A DNA stretch of 19,726 bases from JAKAXG01 sp035702985 (GTDB lineage: Bacteria > Actinomycetota > Acidimicrobiia > Acidimicrobiales > Palsa-688), in NCBI GenBank assembly GCA_035702985.1, contig DASSZD010000042.1, positions 1 to 19,726 of the forward strand, written 5' to 3'. Both the position numbers and the translations under genes were made by a program. Shown one piece after another: positions 1 to 6,735 of the stretch. The notes beneath the pieces are model-generated. The model searched no databases. It was not told the DNA's origin and saw nothing but the letters and a program-made list of their open reading frames with translations. The first letter of the stretch is position 1; each line of letters opens with the position of its first letter.

Positions 1-258
1 CACACCTACGCCGGTTTCCTGATCGCTGAAGGCGCCCACCCCAAGGCGATCATGGAACGGATGGGTCACAGCTCGATCACCGTCACGCTCGACCGCTACG
101 GCCACCTCCTGCCGAGCCTGGAGGAGCACCTCACCGAAGCCCTGAACCGAACCGGCCAGGCGGCGGCTCAGCGGGGTACGGCGAGGGGTGCCGCGCATGA
201 TCGCGCACGAATCGCGCACGGCGAGATCACAGCACTTCGGCCCTCGACTAGGAAATAG
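1..258 (+). CDS. Tyrosine recombinase / phage-type integrase, C-terminal fragment (5' end outside window)
   Basis: The reading frame is open from base 1 and ends with TAG at 256-258, so only the last 85 residues are present. They match the end of the catalytic domain of a tyrosine recombinase: the fragment opens with HTYAGFLIAEG (normally preceded by Leu-Arg, the box II R-H pair), then MGHSSITVTLDRYGHLLP, which holds the second His and the nucleophilic Tyr in DRYGH. The tail after about residue 40 is Ala/Arg-rich and carries no domain I recognise; it includes two near copies of ATCGCGCACG at about 199-221. Such enzymes integrate and excise phages and integrative elements at att sites. The gene points at the 3' end of a tRNA-Thr gene 23 bp further on, the usual position of an integrase next to its own attachment site. 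The family call is firm; which element it belongs to cannot be seen. Confidence 0.9.
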   Translation, partial: HTYAGFLIAEGAHPKAIMERMGHSSITVTLDRYGHLLPSLEEHLTEALNRTGQAAAQRGTARGAAHDRARIAHGEITALRPSTRK

Positions 259-320
259 CCCCCCACCAGCGGTTTTCTAAGAGCCCGAGGTCGGCTTCGA
301 ACCGACGACCTGACGCTTAC
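259..320. other. Candidate integration site overlapping the 3' half of tRNA-Thr
   Basis: The integrase frame stops 23 bp from the tRNA 3' end, and the two genes converge. Integrative elements of actinobacteria often recombine into the 3' half of a tRNA gene and leave the tRNA intact on one side. The segment covering the T-arm and acceptor 3' strand (282-320) is therefore the likely identity block of an att site. No second copy is present in this window; it would lie upstream of base 1. Confidence 0.35.
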
Positions 321-355
321 AAGGCGCCTGCTCTGGCCAACTGAGCTACTCGGGC
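282..355 (-). tRNA. tRNA-Thr (anticodon UGU)
   Basis: On the minus strand the sequence folds as a full cloverleaf of 74 nt without an encoded CCA. The acceptor stem is GCCCGAG/CTCGGGC, the D stem GCTC/GAGC, the anticodon stem GGCGC/GCGTC with one G-U pair, the loop CTTGTAA with anticodon TGT, and the T arm GTCGG-TTCGAAG-CCGAC. The discriminator base is U. Anticodon UGU reads ACA and ACG, giving threonine. The 3' end faces the integrase gene. Confidence 0.95.
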
Positions 356-729
356 GTGTCCGTGCCTGCTGCGCAGGACGTTCGGGCTGCAGACCGGGTG
401 GGCCGGCCCGCAGCGCGCCGACCAGCCTTGCACAAGTGGCCGGGCCGGGGGAGGCTGCCCACCCACCGGTCGGGCCGCCGATCCCGGCAACTCGAAGTTG
501 CTGCAAGCGGGCCCCCGTTCCGCCCTCTGTGGGGATGATGATAAAGGTTGACAGAGTTGGCCCCCATGGTGTCTGATGGCCGCCGTTGTCGACGGGGAGG
601 ACAGGGATGGGTCGGGTCGAGGGTGGGGTCGCGCTGATCGCCGGGACGGCGCCGGGTCGGGGATTCCCGTTCACCGGCCCCGTGGTTCCGGGCGCCGCCG
701 GCGCCGGGATTCTCTAGGGTCCGGCACCG
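356..729. other. Intergenic region, no convincing gene
   Basis: I see no gene supported by homology in these 374 bases. They contain a small hairpin GCAACT-CGA-AGTTGC at 487-501, a consensus TTGACA at 548-553 with TCTGAT 18 bp downstream (572-577) that could be a plus-strand promoter, and a hairpin GGCGCC-GCC-GGCGCC at 691-705. A TAG at 715-717, in frame with the next gene, fixes its start at 730. The tRNA-Thr promoter must lie here on the minus strand, but no strong -35/-10 pair stands out. Confidence 0.5.
548..577 (+). promoter_or_regulatory. Possible sigma70-type promoter
   Basis: TTGACA (548-553) is a perfect -35 hexamer. TCTGAT (572-577) keeps four of six -10 consensus bases at 18-bp spacing. 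It would start a leader of about 145 nt in front of the phosphohistidine-domain gene. The competing view is a leaderless start from TAGGGT at 715-720. Confidence 0.25.
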
Positions 730-2475
730 ATGGACGCCTGGATCACCGACACCGGCCCGTGGGAGCGCTTCCCGTACTTCACCCGGGCCAACGCCGATGA
801 GGTCGGTCCCGAGCCGTTCAGCCCGCTGGGCTGGAGCCTGGCCTGGGTCAAGGGGACCGGGCCCGGGGCGGCCGACGGCTACGTCTCGTTCGGCGTGTTC
901 CGGCCGGAGGAGATGGAGCCCCGCCTGTCGGTGTTCGCCAACTACGGCGGGTATTTCTACAACGCCCTCTCCACGGCCCGCATCCTGGGCGTGCGGATGC
1001 CCGGCGCCTCCCCCGAAGCGGTCGACGCCGCCTACTTCGGCGACCACCCGGGGGTGCCGCCCTACGAACCCGATCCCCGCGACGAGGACCCCGAGCTGAG
1101 CGAGGCTCTGGCCCGGCGGGTGGAGTGGCTGTTCTCGACCGACTCGTTCCCCGAACTGGACGAGGCCGTGGCCCTGACCCTCCGGACCCGTGACGCCCGA
1201 CCCGATCTGTCCACCCTGTCGGACGCCGAGCTGGTGGCCCACGCCAGGGACCTGGTGCCGCTCATCCGGGAGGTGTGGCGGCCCTACTGCATGGTCCTGC
1301 TCGGCATTTCCATCGTGAGCGGCACCGTGGCGGAGATCGTCAAGGGGCTGGGCCGGTCGGACGCGCTGATCCCCCTGTTCTCCGGCCTGGGCGGGGTGGA
1401 GTCCGCCGGGGGTTCCCTCGGGGTGTGGAAGCTCTCGCGCCACGTGCGCCGCTCGGCGGAGCTGACGGAAGCTTTCGACGCCGGCGTGACGGGCGTCCTC
1501 GAGCGGGTTCGCCGCCTGGCGGACGGTGGCTCCCCCGAGGCCAAGGCCTTTCTCGCCGACCACGACGAGCTGATCGCCGAGCAGGGGCACCGCGGGCCTC
1601 ACGAGTGGGACCTGCGGGCCGAGTGCTGGGCGACCGACCCTTCTCTCGTGCTCGGGATGATCGATCTGGTGCGGGCCCAGGGCGACGACCACGATCCGGC
1701 GGTCCTGGCCGGGCGTTCGGGGGAGGAGCGGGAGGCGCTCACCTCCTCGCTGGCCGCCACCCTGGAGGGGGAGCCGGAGACCCGGGAAACCCTGCTGGCC
1801 GCCCTGCGGGCCTCGAACCTGCTCTTCCGCCTGCGGGAGGCCGGCAAGAGCGCCTGCATCCGCCTGTACTTCGAGGTCAAGCTGGCCCTCCGTGAGCTCG
1901 GCCGGCGGGCGGCGCAGAGCGGGGCGATCGACGGCGCCGACCACGTGTTCTTCCTGCTGGACGAGGAGCTCGACGCCTTCGTCGGCGATCCCGGCAGCTT
2001 CGCCGCCACCCTCCGCCAGCGGGTGGCCGACTTCGCCGTCCTGGCCGGCCTGGAGCCGCCGTACATCGTCGACTCCCGGGTGGGTCCGCCCCCGATCGGC
2101 GAGTGGCCCCGGCGGGGGGATGCGGGCACGGCAGGACTGGCCGGCGCCGGCGACGTGCTCCAGGGTGGCCCGGCCAGCCCGGGCCGGGCCACGGGCCGGG
2201 CCCGTATCGTGGAGGACCCCGCCACCGCCGAGTTCGAGGTCGGCGACGTGCTCGTGTGCCGGACCACCGACCCCTCCTGGGTGCCGCTGTTCCTCGCCGC
2301 GTCGGCCGTGGTCTGCAACGTGGGGGCCTTCGCCAGCCACGCCGCCATCGTCGCCCGGGAACTGGGGGTGCCCTGTGCCGTGTCCGTGGTCGATGCCACC
2401 GCCCGCATCCCCTCGGGGGCTACCGTGGAGGTCGATGGCGGTACCGGGACCGTGACGATCCTGTCGGTGGGGTAG
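730..2475 (+). CDS. PEP-utilising enzyme, phosphohistidine (mobile) domain protein without ATP-grasp domain
   Basis: The 581-residue protein resembles the central and C-terminal parts of rifampin phosphotransferase and PEP-synthase-like enzymes. The N-terminal part has the family pattern YFTRANADEVGPEPFSPLGW (residues 16-35). GHRGPHEWDLRAECW near residue 286 matches the substrate-domain motif of rifampin phosphotransferases. The C-terminal swivel domain ends with ASHAAIVARELGVPCAV, whose His537 should be the phospho-accepting residue. An N-terminal ATP-grasp domain of about 300 residues, needed to charge that His from ATP, is missing and is not encoded next door. Phenylphosphate synthase shows that such subunits can be split, so a partner may lie elsewhere. 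The in-frame TAG just upstream makes ATG 730 the only plausible start. The substrate is unknown. Stand-alone phosphotransfer subunit and non-functional remnant are both possible, but the frame is intact and well conserved. Confidence 0.85.
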   Translation: MDAWITDTGPWERFPYFTRANADEVGPEPFSPLGWSLAWVKGTGPGAADGYVSFGVFRPEEMEPRLSVFANYGGYFYNALSTARILGVRMPGASPEAVDAAYFGDHPGVPPYEPDPRDEDPELSEALARRVEWLFSTDSFPELDEAVALTLRTRDARPDLSTLSDAELVAHARDLVPLIREVWRPYCMVLLGISIVSGTVAEIVKGLGRSDALIPLFSGLGGVESAGGSLGVWKLSRHVRRSAELTEAFDAGVTGVLERVRRLADGGSPEAKAFLADHDELIAEQGHRGPHEWDLRAECWATDPSLVLGMIDLVRAQGDDHDPAVLAGRSGEEREALTSSLAATLEGEPETRETLLAALRASNLLFRLREAGKSACIRLYFEVKLALRELGRRAAQSGAIDGADHVFFLLDEELDAFVGDPGSFAATLRQRVADFAVLAGLEPPYIVDSRVGPPPIGEWPRRGDAGTAGLAGAGDVLQGGPASPGRATGRARIVEDPATAEFEVGDVLVCRTTDPSWVPLFLAASAVVCNVGAFASHAAIVARELGVPCAVSVVDATARIPSGATVEVDGGTGTVTILSVG

Positions 2476-2487
2476 GGCGCCGAACCG

Positions 2488-2513
2488 ACCGGCGTCCCGG
2501 GTTGTCCGCCGGT
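2488..2513 (+). terminator. Weak hairpin between the phosphohistidine-domain gene and the flippase-like gene
   Basis: ACCGGCG (2488-2494) and CGCCGGT (2507-2513) form a 7-bp stem with a 12-nt loop just after the stop codon. No T-run follows, so it is at best a weak or factor-dependent terminator. Confidence 0.2.
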
Positions 2514-2550
2514 GGAGCCAACCGTGTGACGGCGGCGCTCCAGCGGGTAG

Positions 2551-4863
2551 TTGAACGCGGTCGTGCCCAAGCCGTCGCGTCTCCGCAGAAGCTCGGACGC
2601 GACCATGGCCGGGGTGGCCGCGCTGGTGGCCGCCGGGCTGATCGTGCCGGCCGCGGCCTCCTACCGGGGGACCGTGCACGTGGATGTGCAGGTCTGGTCG
2701 TGGGCCTCCCACCTGCCGCGCTGGATCGCGCTGACCGCGGTGTCCGGTGCCGGGCTGGCCTGCTTCCTGGTCGTCGGCGCCGCGACCTTCTCCCTCGGGC
2801 GCCACGACCGGCGTTATGTGACGACCGGGCTTCTCGGGGCGGCCGGTGGGGTGGTCATGTACGCCGGGTTCCTCGCCGGATGGCGGGCCTCGGTGGGTGC
2901 CGAACGCCCGCGGGCCCACACCGGGGCGTTCGCCGCGCTGGTCGTGGACGCCCTGTTCCTCTCGTTCGCCATCGGCTCGGAGATCATCCGGCGGGGCCGG
3001 TGGCGGCGCCGGTGCGCCGTCGTCGTGACACTGCTGTTCGTGATCTCGGTGTTCGAGCGCAACGCCCGGTTGATCCCTCTGCTCCTGGCGGTCTGCGGGG
3101 CCTGCTGCGCCGGGTTCGGGATCCGGTACCTGCTCGGGGCGTCGTCCATCCGGGCCGACCCCGTGACGCTGAAGGCCTGGCTGGCCTCCCGGGGGTTGGC
3201 GGTCGGCCATCTGCAGCCGGTCGGCGGTCCCGGATCCGACCTCCTGGCCGGGACCCTGGCCGACGGCACCGGGTTCGAGGTCCGCCTGGCCGATGGCGAC
3301 AGCCGCCTGTCCGGCGCGGTGGGACGGGCGTGGTCGCTGCTGAGGTTCAGGACCCAGCTGACCGGGCGGGTCGCGCTCAGTTCCCGGGTCCGCCTGCGGG
3401 AGCTGGCCCTGACCTGCTGCCTGGCCGAGAAGGCCGGGGTGCGGGCCCCGGTGCTGCTGCTGCTCGAACCGGTAGAGGACCGCACGATGGCCCTGGTGAC
3501 CCGGACCCCGGAAGGTGCTCCCGTCGCGCCACCGGTCAAGCAGGAGACGGCCGACGCCCTGTTCGTAGCCCTCAGGGATCTGCACCGGGCGGGGGTCGCC
3601 CACCGCCGGCTGCAGACCGGCAGCCTGCTGGCCGACGACGTCTCCGCCGGGTTCTCCTCGCTGGACGCGTCCGTGCCGGCCGCCACCGAGCTGTCGCGGC
3701 GGATCGATGTGGCCCAGCTGCTCACCACCGTGGCCGGCGTCTCGGACCCCGACACCGCGCTGCAGGCCATGCGAACCGGTTACGCCGACATGGACGAGGC
3801 CGCCGTGGCAGCCGTGCTGCAGCCGCTGGCGCTGGCTCCGTGGGGATGGTCGTCCATGCGGTCCGCCGCCAAGTGCCTGGATGTCCTGAGGGGCCGGCTG
3901 ATCGGAGCCGGTTCCCCGGTGGCGGCCGTGCAGCTCGAACGGTTCCGGTGGCGGACCGTCATCAGCGTGGCGGCCATGGTGCTGGCGGCCTACGTGCTGG
4001 TCGGCCAGCTGTCGAGCGTCAACCTGGTGGTGGCCCTGCAGCGGATGAGCCTGTGGTGGTTCGCGGTAGCGGTGGCCGCATCGGCCGTCACCTACCTGGC
4101 GGCGGCGTCGACGATCCAGGCCTTCGTGCCCCGGCGGCTACCGCTCGGTCGGACGGCACTGGCCCAGCTGGCCGCCGGATTCGTGGGCGTGGCCATGCCG
4201 TCCACGCTGGGCTACGTCGCCACGAACGCCAGGTACCTGACCCGCCAGCGCGTCGACCAGCCCGCCGTGGCGGCGGCCATAACCCTGTCGCAGATCGCCA
4301 ACGCCGCCGTCACGGTGGTCCTGGTCGGGGTCCTGGCCCTGCTCACCGGCTCCGGGCTGAGCCAGGCCAAGCTGGTACCAGGAGCGGACCTGGTGCTCGG
4401 TGTGGCGTCGGCGGCCGGCCTGGCAGCTCTACTGGCCGCCCTGCCCCAGACCCGGGTGCGCCTGGCCAGGATCGTGGTACCGCATCTGAAGAACCTGGTG
4501 CCCCGGCTGGCCGAAGCGGTCTCGCGCCCGGCGCGCCTGGCCATGAGCGTGGTCTTCAGCCTGCTGCTCAACGCCGGCTACGTGGTGGCGTTCGTCGCCT
4601 CCCTGGTCGCGCTCGGAGCCCACCCCCCGCTCCTGCCGACCGCCATCGTCTTCCTGCTCGGCAACTTCGTGGGTTCGGCCGCCCCCACGCCCGGCGGGCT
4701 GGGCGGGGTCGAGGCGGCGCTGGTCGCCGGCCTGGCCACGATCGGTGTTCCGGCCGATCAGGCCATACCGGCGGTGGTGGTGTTCCGCTTCGCCACGTTC
4801 TGGCTGCCGATACCTCTGGGCTGGTTGGCCTACGTCGGGTTGCAGAGGGACGGCAGCCTCTGA
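2551..4863 (+). CDS. Multidomain membrane protein: membrane N-domain, degenerate kinase-like domain, LPG-synthase/flippase-like domain
   Basis: The 770-residue protein has three parts. Residues about 20-210 hold several hydrophobic segments, with a region resembling PAP2-like membrane domains. Residues about 215-440 look like an aminoglycoside-phosphotransferase/ABC1-like kinase fold. Its catalytic loop reads HRRLQTGS (351-358) where active enzymes have H-x-D-L-x-x-x-N, so the catalytic Asp is Arg353 and the metal-binding Asn is Ser358; it is probably a pseudokinase. Residues about 466-770 form the multi-helix domain of the lysylphosphatidylglycerol synthase TM family, with PTPGGLGGVE at 712-721. 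Such domains flip lipids or lipid-linked molecules across the membrane. A TAG at 2548-2550 blocks any earlier start. TTG 2551, GTG 2563 and ATG 2605 are the candidates; the first two keep the basic residues ahead of the first helix. No aminoacyl-transferase (DUF2156) domain is present. Confidence 0.85.
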   Translation: MNAVVPKPSRLRRSSDATMAGVAALVAAGLIVPAAASYRGTVHVDVQVWSWASHLPRWIALTAVSGAGLACFLVVGAATFSLGRHDRRYVTTGLLGAAGGVVMYAGFLAGWRASVGAERPRAHTGAFAALVVDALFLSFAIGSEIIRRGRWRRRCAVVVTLLFVISVFERNARLIPLLLAVCGACCAGFGIRYLLGASSIRADPVTLKAWLASRGLAVGHLQPVGGPGSDLLAGTLADGTGFEVRLADGDSRLSGAVGRAWSLLRFRTQLTGRVALSSRVRLRELALTCCLAEKAGVRAPVLLLLEPVEDRTMALVTRTPEGAPVAPPVKQETADALFVALRDLHRAGVAHRRLQTGSLLADDVSAGFSSLDASVPAATELSRRIDVAQLLTTVAGVSDPDTALQAMRTGYADMDEAAVAAVLQPLALAPWGWSSMRSAAKCLDVLRGRLIGAGSPVAAVQLERFRWRTVISVAAMVLAAYVLVGQLSSVNLVVALQRMSLWWFAVAVAASAVTYLAAASTIQAFVPRRLPLGRTALAQLAAGFVGVAMPSTLGYVATNARYLTRQRVDQPAVAAAITLSQIANAAVTVVLVGVLALLTGSGLSQAKLVPGADLVLGVASAAGLAALLAALPQTRVRLARIVVPHLKNLVPRLAEAVSRPARLAMSVVFSLLLNAGYVVAFVASLVALGAHPPLLPTAIVFLLGNFVGSAAPTPGGLGGVEAALVAGLATIGVPADQAIPAVVVFRFATFWLPIPLGWLAYVGLQRDGSL

Positions 4864-4865
4864 CC

Positions 4866-4897
4866 CGACGGCCGGATGGGGCGACGGCCGGACGGGG
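4866..4897. repeat. Two-copy 16-bp tandem repeat
   Basis: CGACGGCCGGATGGGG (4866-4881) is followed directly by CGACGGCCGGACGGGG (4882-4897), with one mismatch. It lies immediately after the flippase-like gene and has no clear role. Confidence 0.7.
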
Positions 4898-4914
4898 CGC
4901 CGGTCCGGCCGCGG

Positions 4915-4928
4915 CGTGCCCGGGCACG
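4915..4928. promoter_or_regulatory. 14-bp perfect palindrome, possible operator
   Basis: CGTGCCCGGGCACG is a perfect palindrome about 190 bp ahead of the DUF3263 gene. A half-site copy, CGTGCCCG, recurs about 15 bp downstream after GATAAC. It could be a dimeric regulator site or chance in GC-rich DNA. Confidence 0.25.
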
Positions 4929-5049
4929 GATGCCTGCGATAACGTGCCCGCCTGCTCCATGACCGCCTCTCCTGATATCGCCCGGACGCCGCTCGGCCCC
5001 CGGAACCCGCCGGCGGCGACCGCCCCCGGTGGCCGTGGACGGTCCGCCG

Positions 5050-5074
5050 GGCCGGCCCCCTCCCGGGGCCGGCC
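5050..5074 (+). terminator. Strong GC hairpin ahead of the DUF3263 gene
   Basis: GGCCGGCCCC (5050-5059) and GGGGCCGGCC (5065-5074) form a perfect 10-bp stem with a 5-nt loop. It lies after the flippase-like gene and 44 bp before the next start. No T-run follows, so either termination of the upstream transcript or a regulatory structure is possible. Bases 4864-5117 hold no gene I can support. Confidence 0.4.
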
Positions 5075-5117
5075 AGGATGCTTGATCCCCGGGGGCCGGG
5101 ATGGCAGGCTCGACCGG

Positions 5118-5378
5118 ATGGGACTTTCCGAACGCGACCGGGCCATCCTCGAGTTCGAAGGTTCCTGGTGGACCGAGCCGGGCACCAAGGAGGCGGCCAT
5201 CAAGGCCCGCCTCGGGATGTCGGCCAGCCGGTATCGCCAGATCCTGGTGTCGCTGCTGGATTCGGAGGAAGCGGCGGCCGTGGCTCCACTGGTGGTCCAC
5301 CGGCTCCGGCGGGAGAGGATCCGCCGGCGGCGGGCCCGCTTCGAGGGCCGCCCGGCCGGCGGGAGGAGGACCTTTTGA
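5118..5378 (+). CDS. DUF3263 family small protein
   Basis: This 86-residue protein starts MGLSERDRAILEFEGSWW, the hallmark of the actinobacterial DUF3263 family. A helical region with an alternation resembling a helix-turn-helix (TKEAAIKARLGMSASRYRQI) follows, then a very basic tail rich in Arg. Its biochemical function is not established; the layout suggests a small DNA- or RNA-associated protein. ATG 5118 is chosen because it begins the conserved N-terminus, although the same frame is open far upstream. No strong ribosome-binding site precedes it. CAGGCT at 5105-5110 might be a -10 for a leaderless start. Its stop overlaps the next start (TTGA). In Mycobacterium tuberculosis, as I recall, DUF3263 gene Rv0430 also sits directly before the LytR_C gene Rv0431 (virR), which supports both calls. 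Confidence 0.85.
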   Translation: MGLSERDRAILEFEGSWWTEPGTKEAAIKARLGMSASRYRQILVSLLDSEEAAAVAPLVVHRLRRERIRRRRARFEGRPAGGRRTF

Positions 5379-5920
5379 CCCGGCCCGGTCCCGGTGGTCC
5401 CCGGGACGGCGGCATCAACGGTGGTCGGGCCGTGGTCCTGATCGCGGTGCTGGCCATCCTGGCCATCGCCGTGCTGGCCCGCTCGAACAGTCGCCCGGCG
5501 GTCACCACCAAGACGACGTCCCATCACGCCGCCGCCACCACCGCCACCACGGCCCAGCACACGTCGCCGTCGAGCACCACCTCGACCACCGTGCTGCCCG
5601 CGTCGCAGGTCAAGGTCCAGGTCCTCAACGGCGTCCTCACCGGCTCGCTGGCCGGGCAGTGGTCGGCCAAGCTGAAGACCGACGGCTATGTGACCGAGCC
5701 TCCCGATGACGCCACCGCCAAGGTTGCGTCCTCGGAGATTTACGTCCTGACCCCGGGATACCAGCCCGAGGCCCAGGCGCTGGCCGCCACGGTCGGCCTG
5801 CCGTCAGCCGCCGTCAACCCGACCGTCCCGCCCCCGACCACCGCTCCCATACCGGCCGCCGAGCGGGCCACCGCCAACCTGGTGCTGATCATCGGGCCCG
5901 ACCTGGCGAGCAAGGGCTGA
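5375..5920 (+). CDS. LytR_C domain membrane-anchored protein, VirR-like
   Basis: The start is TTG 5375, overlapping the TGA of the previous gene. It is preceded by an excellent ribosome-binding site, GGGAGGAGGA (5361-5370), which decides the start over ones further upstream. The 181-residue product has a short cytoplasmic N-terminus, one transmembrane helix at about 19-35, a Thr/Ser/His-rich linker at about 40-76, and a LytR_C domain at about 79-179 (VKVQVLNG, SSEIYVLTPGYQPEA, LVLIIGPD). It should be a single-pass protein with the domain outside the membrane. The M. tuberculosis relative VirR (Rv0431) affects cell-envelope integrity and vesicle release; the exact role here is inferred. There is no LytR-CpsA-Psr catalytic domain. 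Coupling to the DUF3263 gene implies coordinated expression. Confidence 0.85.
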   Translation: MTRPGPGGPRDGGINGGRAVVLIAVLAILAIAVLARSNSRPAVTTKTTSHHAAATTATTAQHTSPSSTTSTTVLPASQVKVQVLNGVLTGSLAGQWSAKLKTDGYVTEPPDDATAKVASSEIYVLTPGYQPEAQALAATVGLPSAAVNPTVPPPTTAPIPAAERATANLVLIIGPDLASKG

Positions 5921-5949
5921 GCCCGGTCCCAGAGGCCGTAGCCGCCTGG

Positions 5950-6705
5950 GTGGAGCGGGCGGGGACCGCTCCACAGCTGGCCGGGGTGTTCCTCGACTTC
6001 GACGGGACCCTGGCCCCGATCGTCTCCGATCCGGCATCGGCCGCCCCCCACCCGGAGGCCCCCGGGGTGGTGGCCCGGCTCAGCGACCGGTGGGGGCGGG
6101 TGGTGATCGTCTCCGGCCGGCCGGTCGAGTACCTGCTGAGCCACCTGTCGGGCGCCGGCACGGCCGAGCTGTTCGGCCTCTACGGACTGGAACAGGCGTC
6201 CGCCGCCTCACCGGTGGTCCGCACCCACCCGGAGGGCGAGAAGTGGCGCCCGGTGGTCGGCGAGGCGGCCGCCGCGGCGGAGCGGGAGGCGCCCGCCGGG
6301 GTCCACGTCGAGCGCAAGGGCCTGACCGTCACGCTGCACTACCGCAACGCCCCCCACCACGGGGCCTGGGTCACCCGCTTCGCCGCGGAGGTGGCGGCCC
6401 GCACCGGATTGGTCAGCCACGGGGGGAAGATGTCGGTGGAACTGCGCCCCCCGGTACACGTCGACAAGGGCACCGTGGTGCGCGACCTGGCGGCCGGCCT
6501 GCAAGCGGTGCTCTTCGCCGGCGACGACCTCGGGGACCTCCCGGCGTTCGCCGAGCTGCACCGGCTGCAGGCCCGGGGACTGGTCACCGTGGCGGTGGCG
6601 GCAGGCAGCGACGAGACCCCGGCCGAGGTGCTGGCGGCGGCGGACGTGGTGGTGGACGGCCCGGCCGGGGTGGTCGACCTGCTCCAGGCGCTGCTCGGCC
6701 CCTGA
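5950..6705 (+). CDS. otsB: Trehalose-6-phosphate phosphatase (HAD family)
   Basis: The 251-residue protein hydrolyses trehalose 6-phosphate to trehalose in the cytoplasm, the second step of the OtsA/OtsB route. HAD motif I is FLDFDGTLAPI with Asp16 and Asp18. Motif II is VIVSGR. A conserved Lys in HVDKGT and motif IV FAGDDLGD (Asp192, Asp193) follow. The length fits single-domain OtsB. GTG 5950 is the first usable start; AGAGG lies about 14 bp upstream, a loose ribosome-binding site. otsA sits immediately downstream in the opposite direction. Given gpgS nearby, this phosphatase could also act on glucosyl-3-phosphoglycerate, but nothing in the sequence proves that. Confidence 0.9.
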   Translation: MERAGTAPQLAGVFLDFDGTLAPIVSDPASAAPHPEAPGVVARLSDRWGRVVIVSGRPVEYLLSHLSGAGTAELFGLYGLEQASAASPVVRTHPEGEKWRPVVGEAAAAAEREAPAGVHVERKGLTVTLHYRNAPHHGAWVTRFAAEVAARTGLVSHGGKMSVELRPPVHVDKGTVVRDLAAGLQAVLFAGDDLGDLPAFAELHRLQARGLVTVAVAAGSDETPAEVLAAADVVVDGPAGVVDLLQALLGP

Positions 6706-6733
6706 GGGGCGGCGGTCACCGGTCGGTACCGGT
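6698..6733. terminator. Possible two-way terminator between convergent otsB and otsA
   Basis: Two short hairpins lie at the end of otsB: GCCCC-TGA-GGGGC (6698-6710, spanning the stop codon) and ACCGGT-CGGT-ACCGGT (6718-6733). Neither has a T-run. The position between genes ending 30 bp apart is the main argument. Confidence 0.25.
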
Positions 6734-6735
6734 CG

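Noticed and set aside
576..800. 74-codon plus-strand frame before the phosphohistidine-domain gene
   Set aside because: Low-complexity Gly/Arg/Asp composition, no ribosome-binding site, and overlap with the real gene in another frame.
346..3603. 1085-codon open frame on the minus strand
   Set aside because: It lies antisense to the phosphohistidine-domain and flippase-like genes, has a Gly/Pro/Arg/His-rich composition with no domain, and runs through the tRNA end. It is typical of antisense frames in GC-rich DNA.
2103..5117. Very long plus-strand frame ahead of and including DUF3263
   Set aside because: Only its last 87 codons (from 5118) match a real family. The rest is an out-of-frame reading of the two genes before it.
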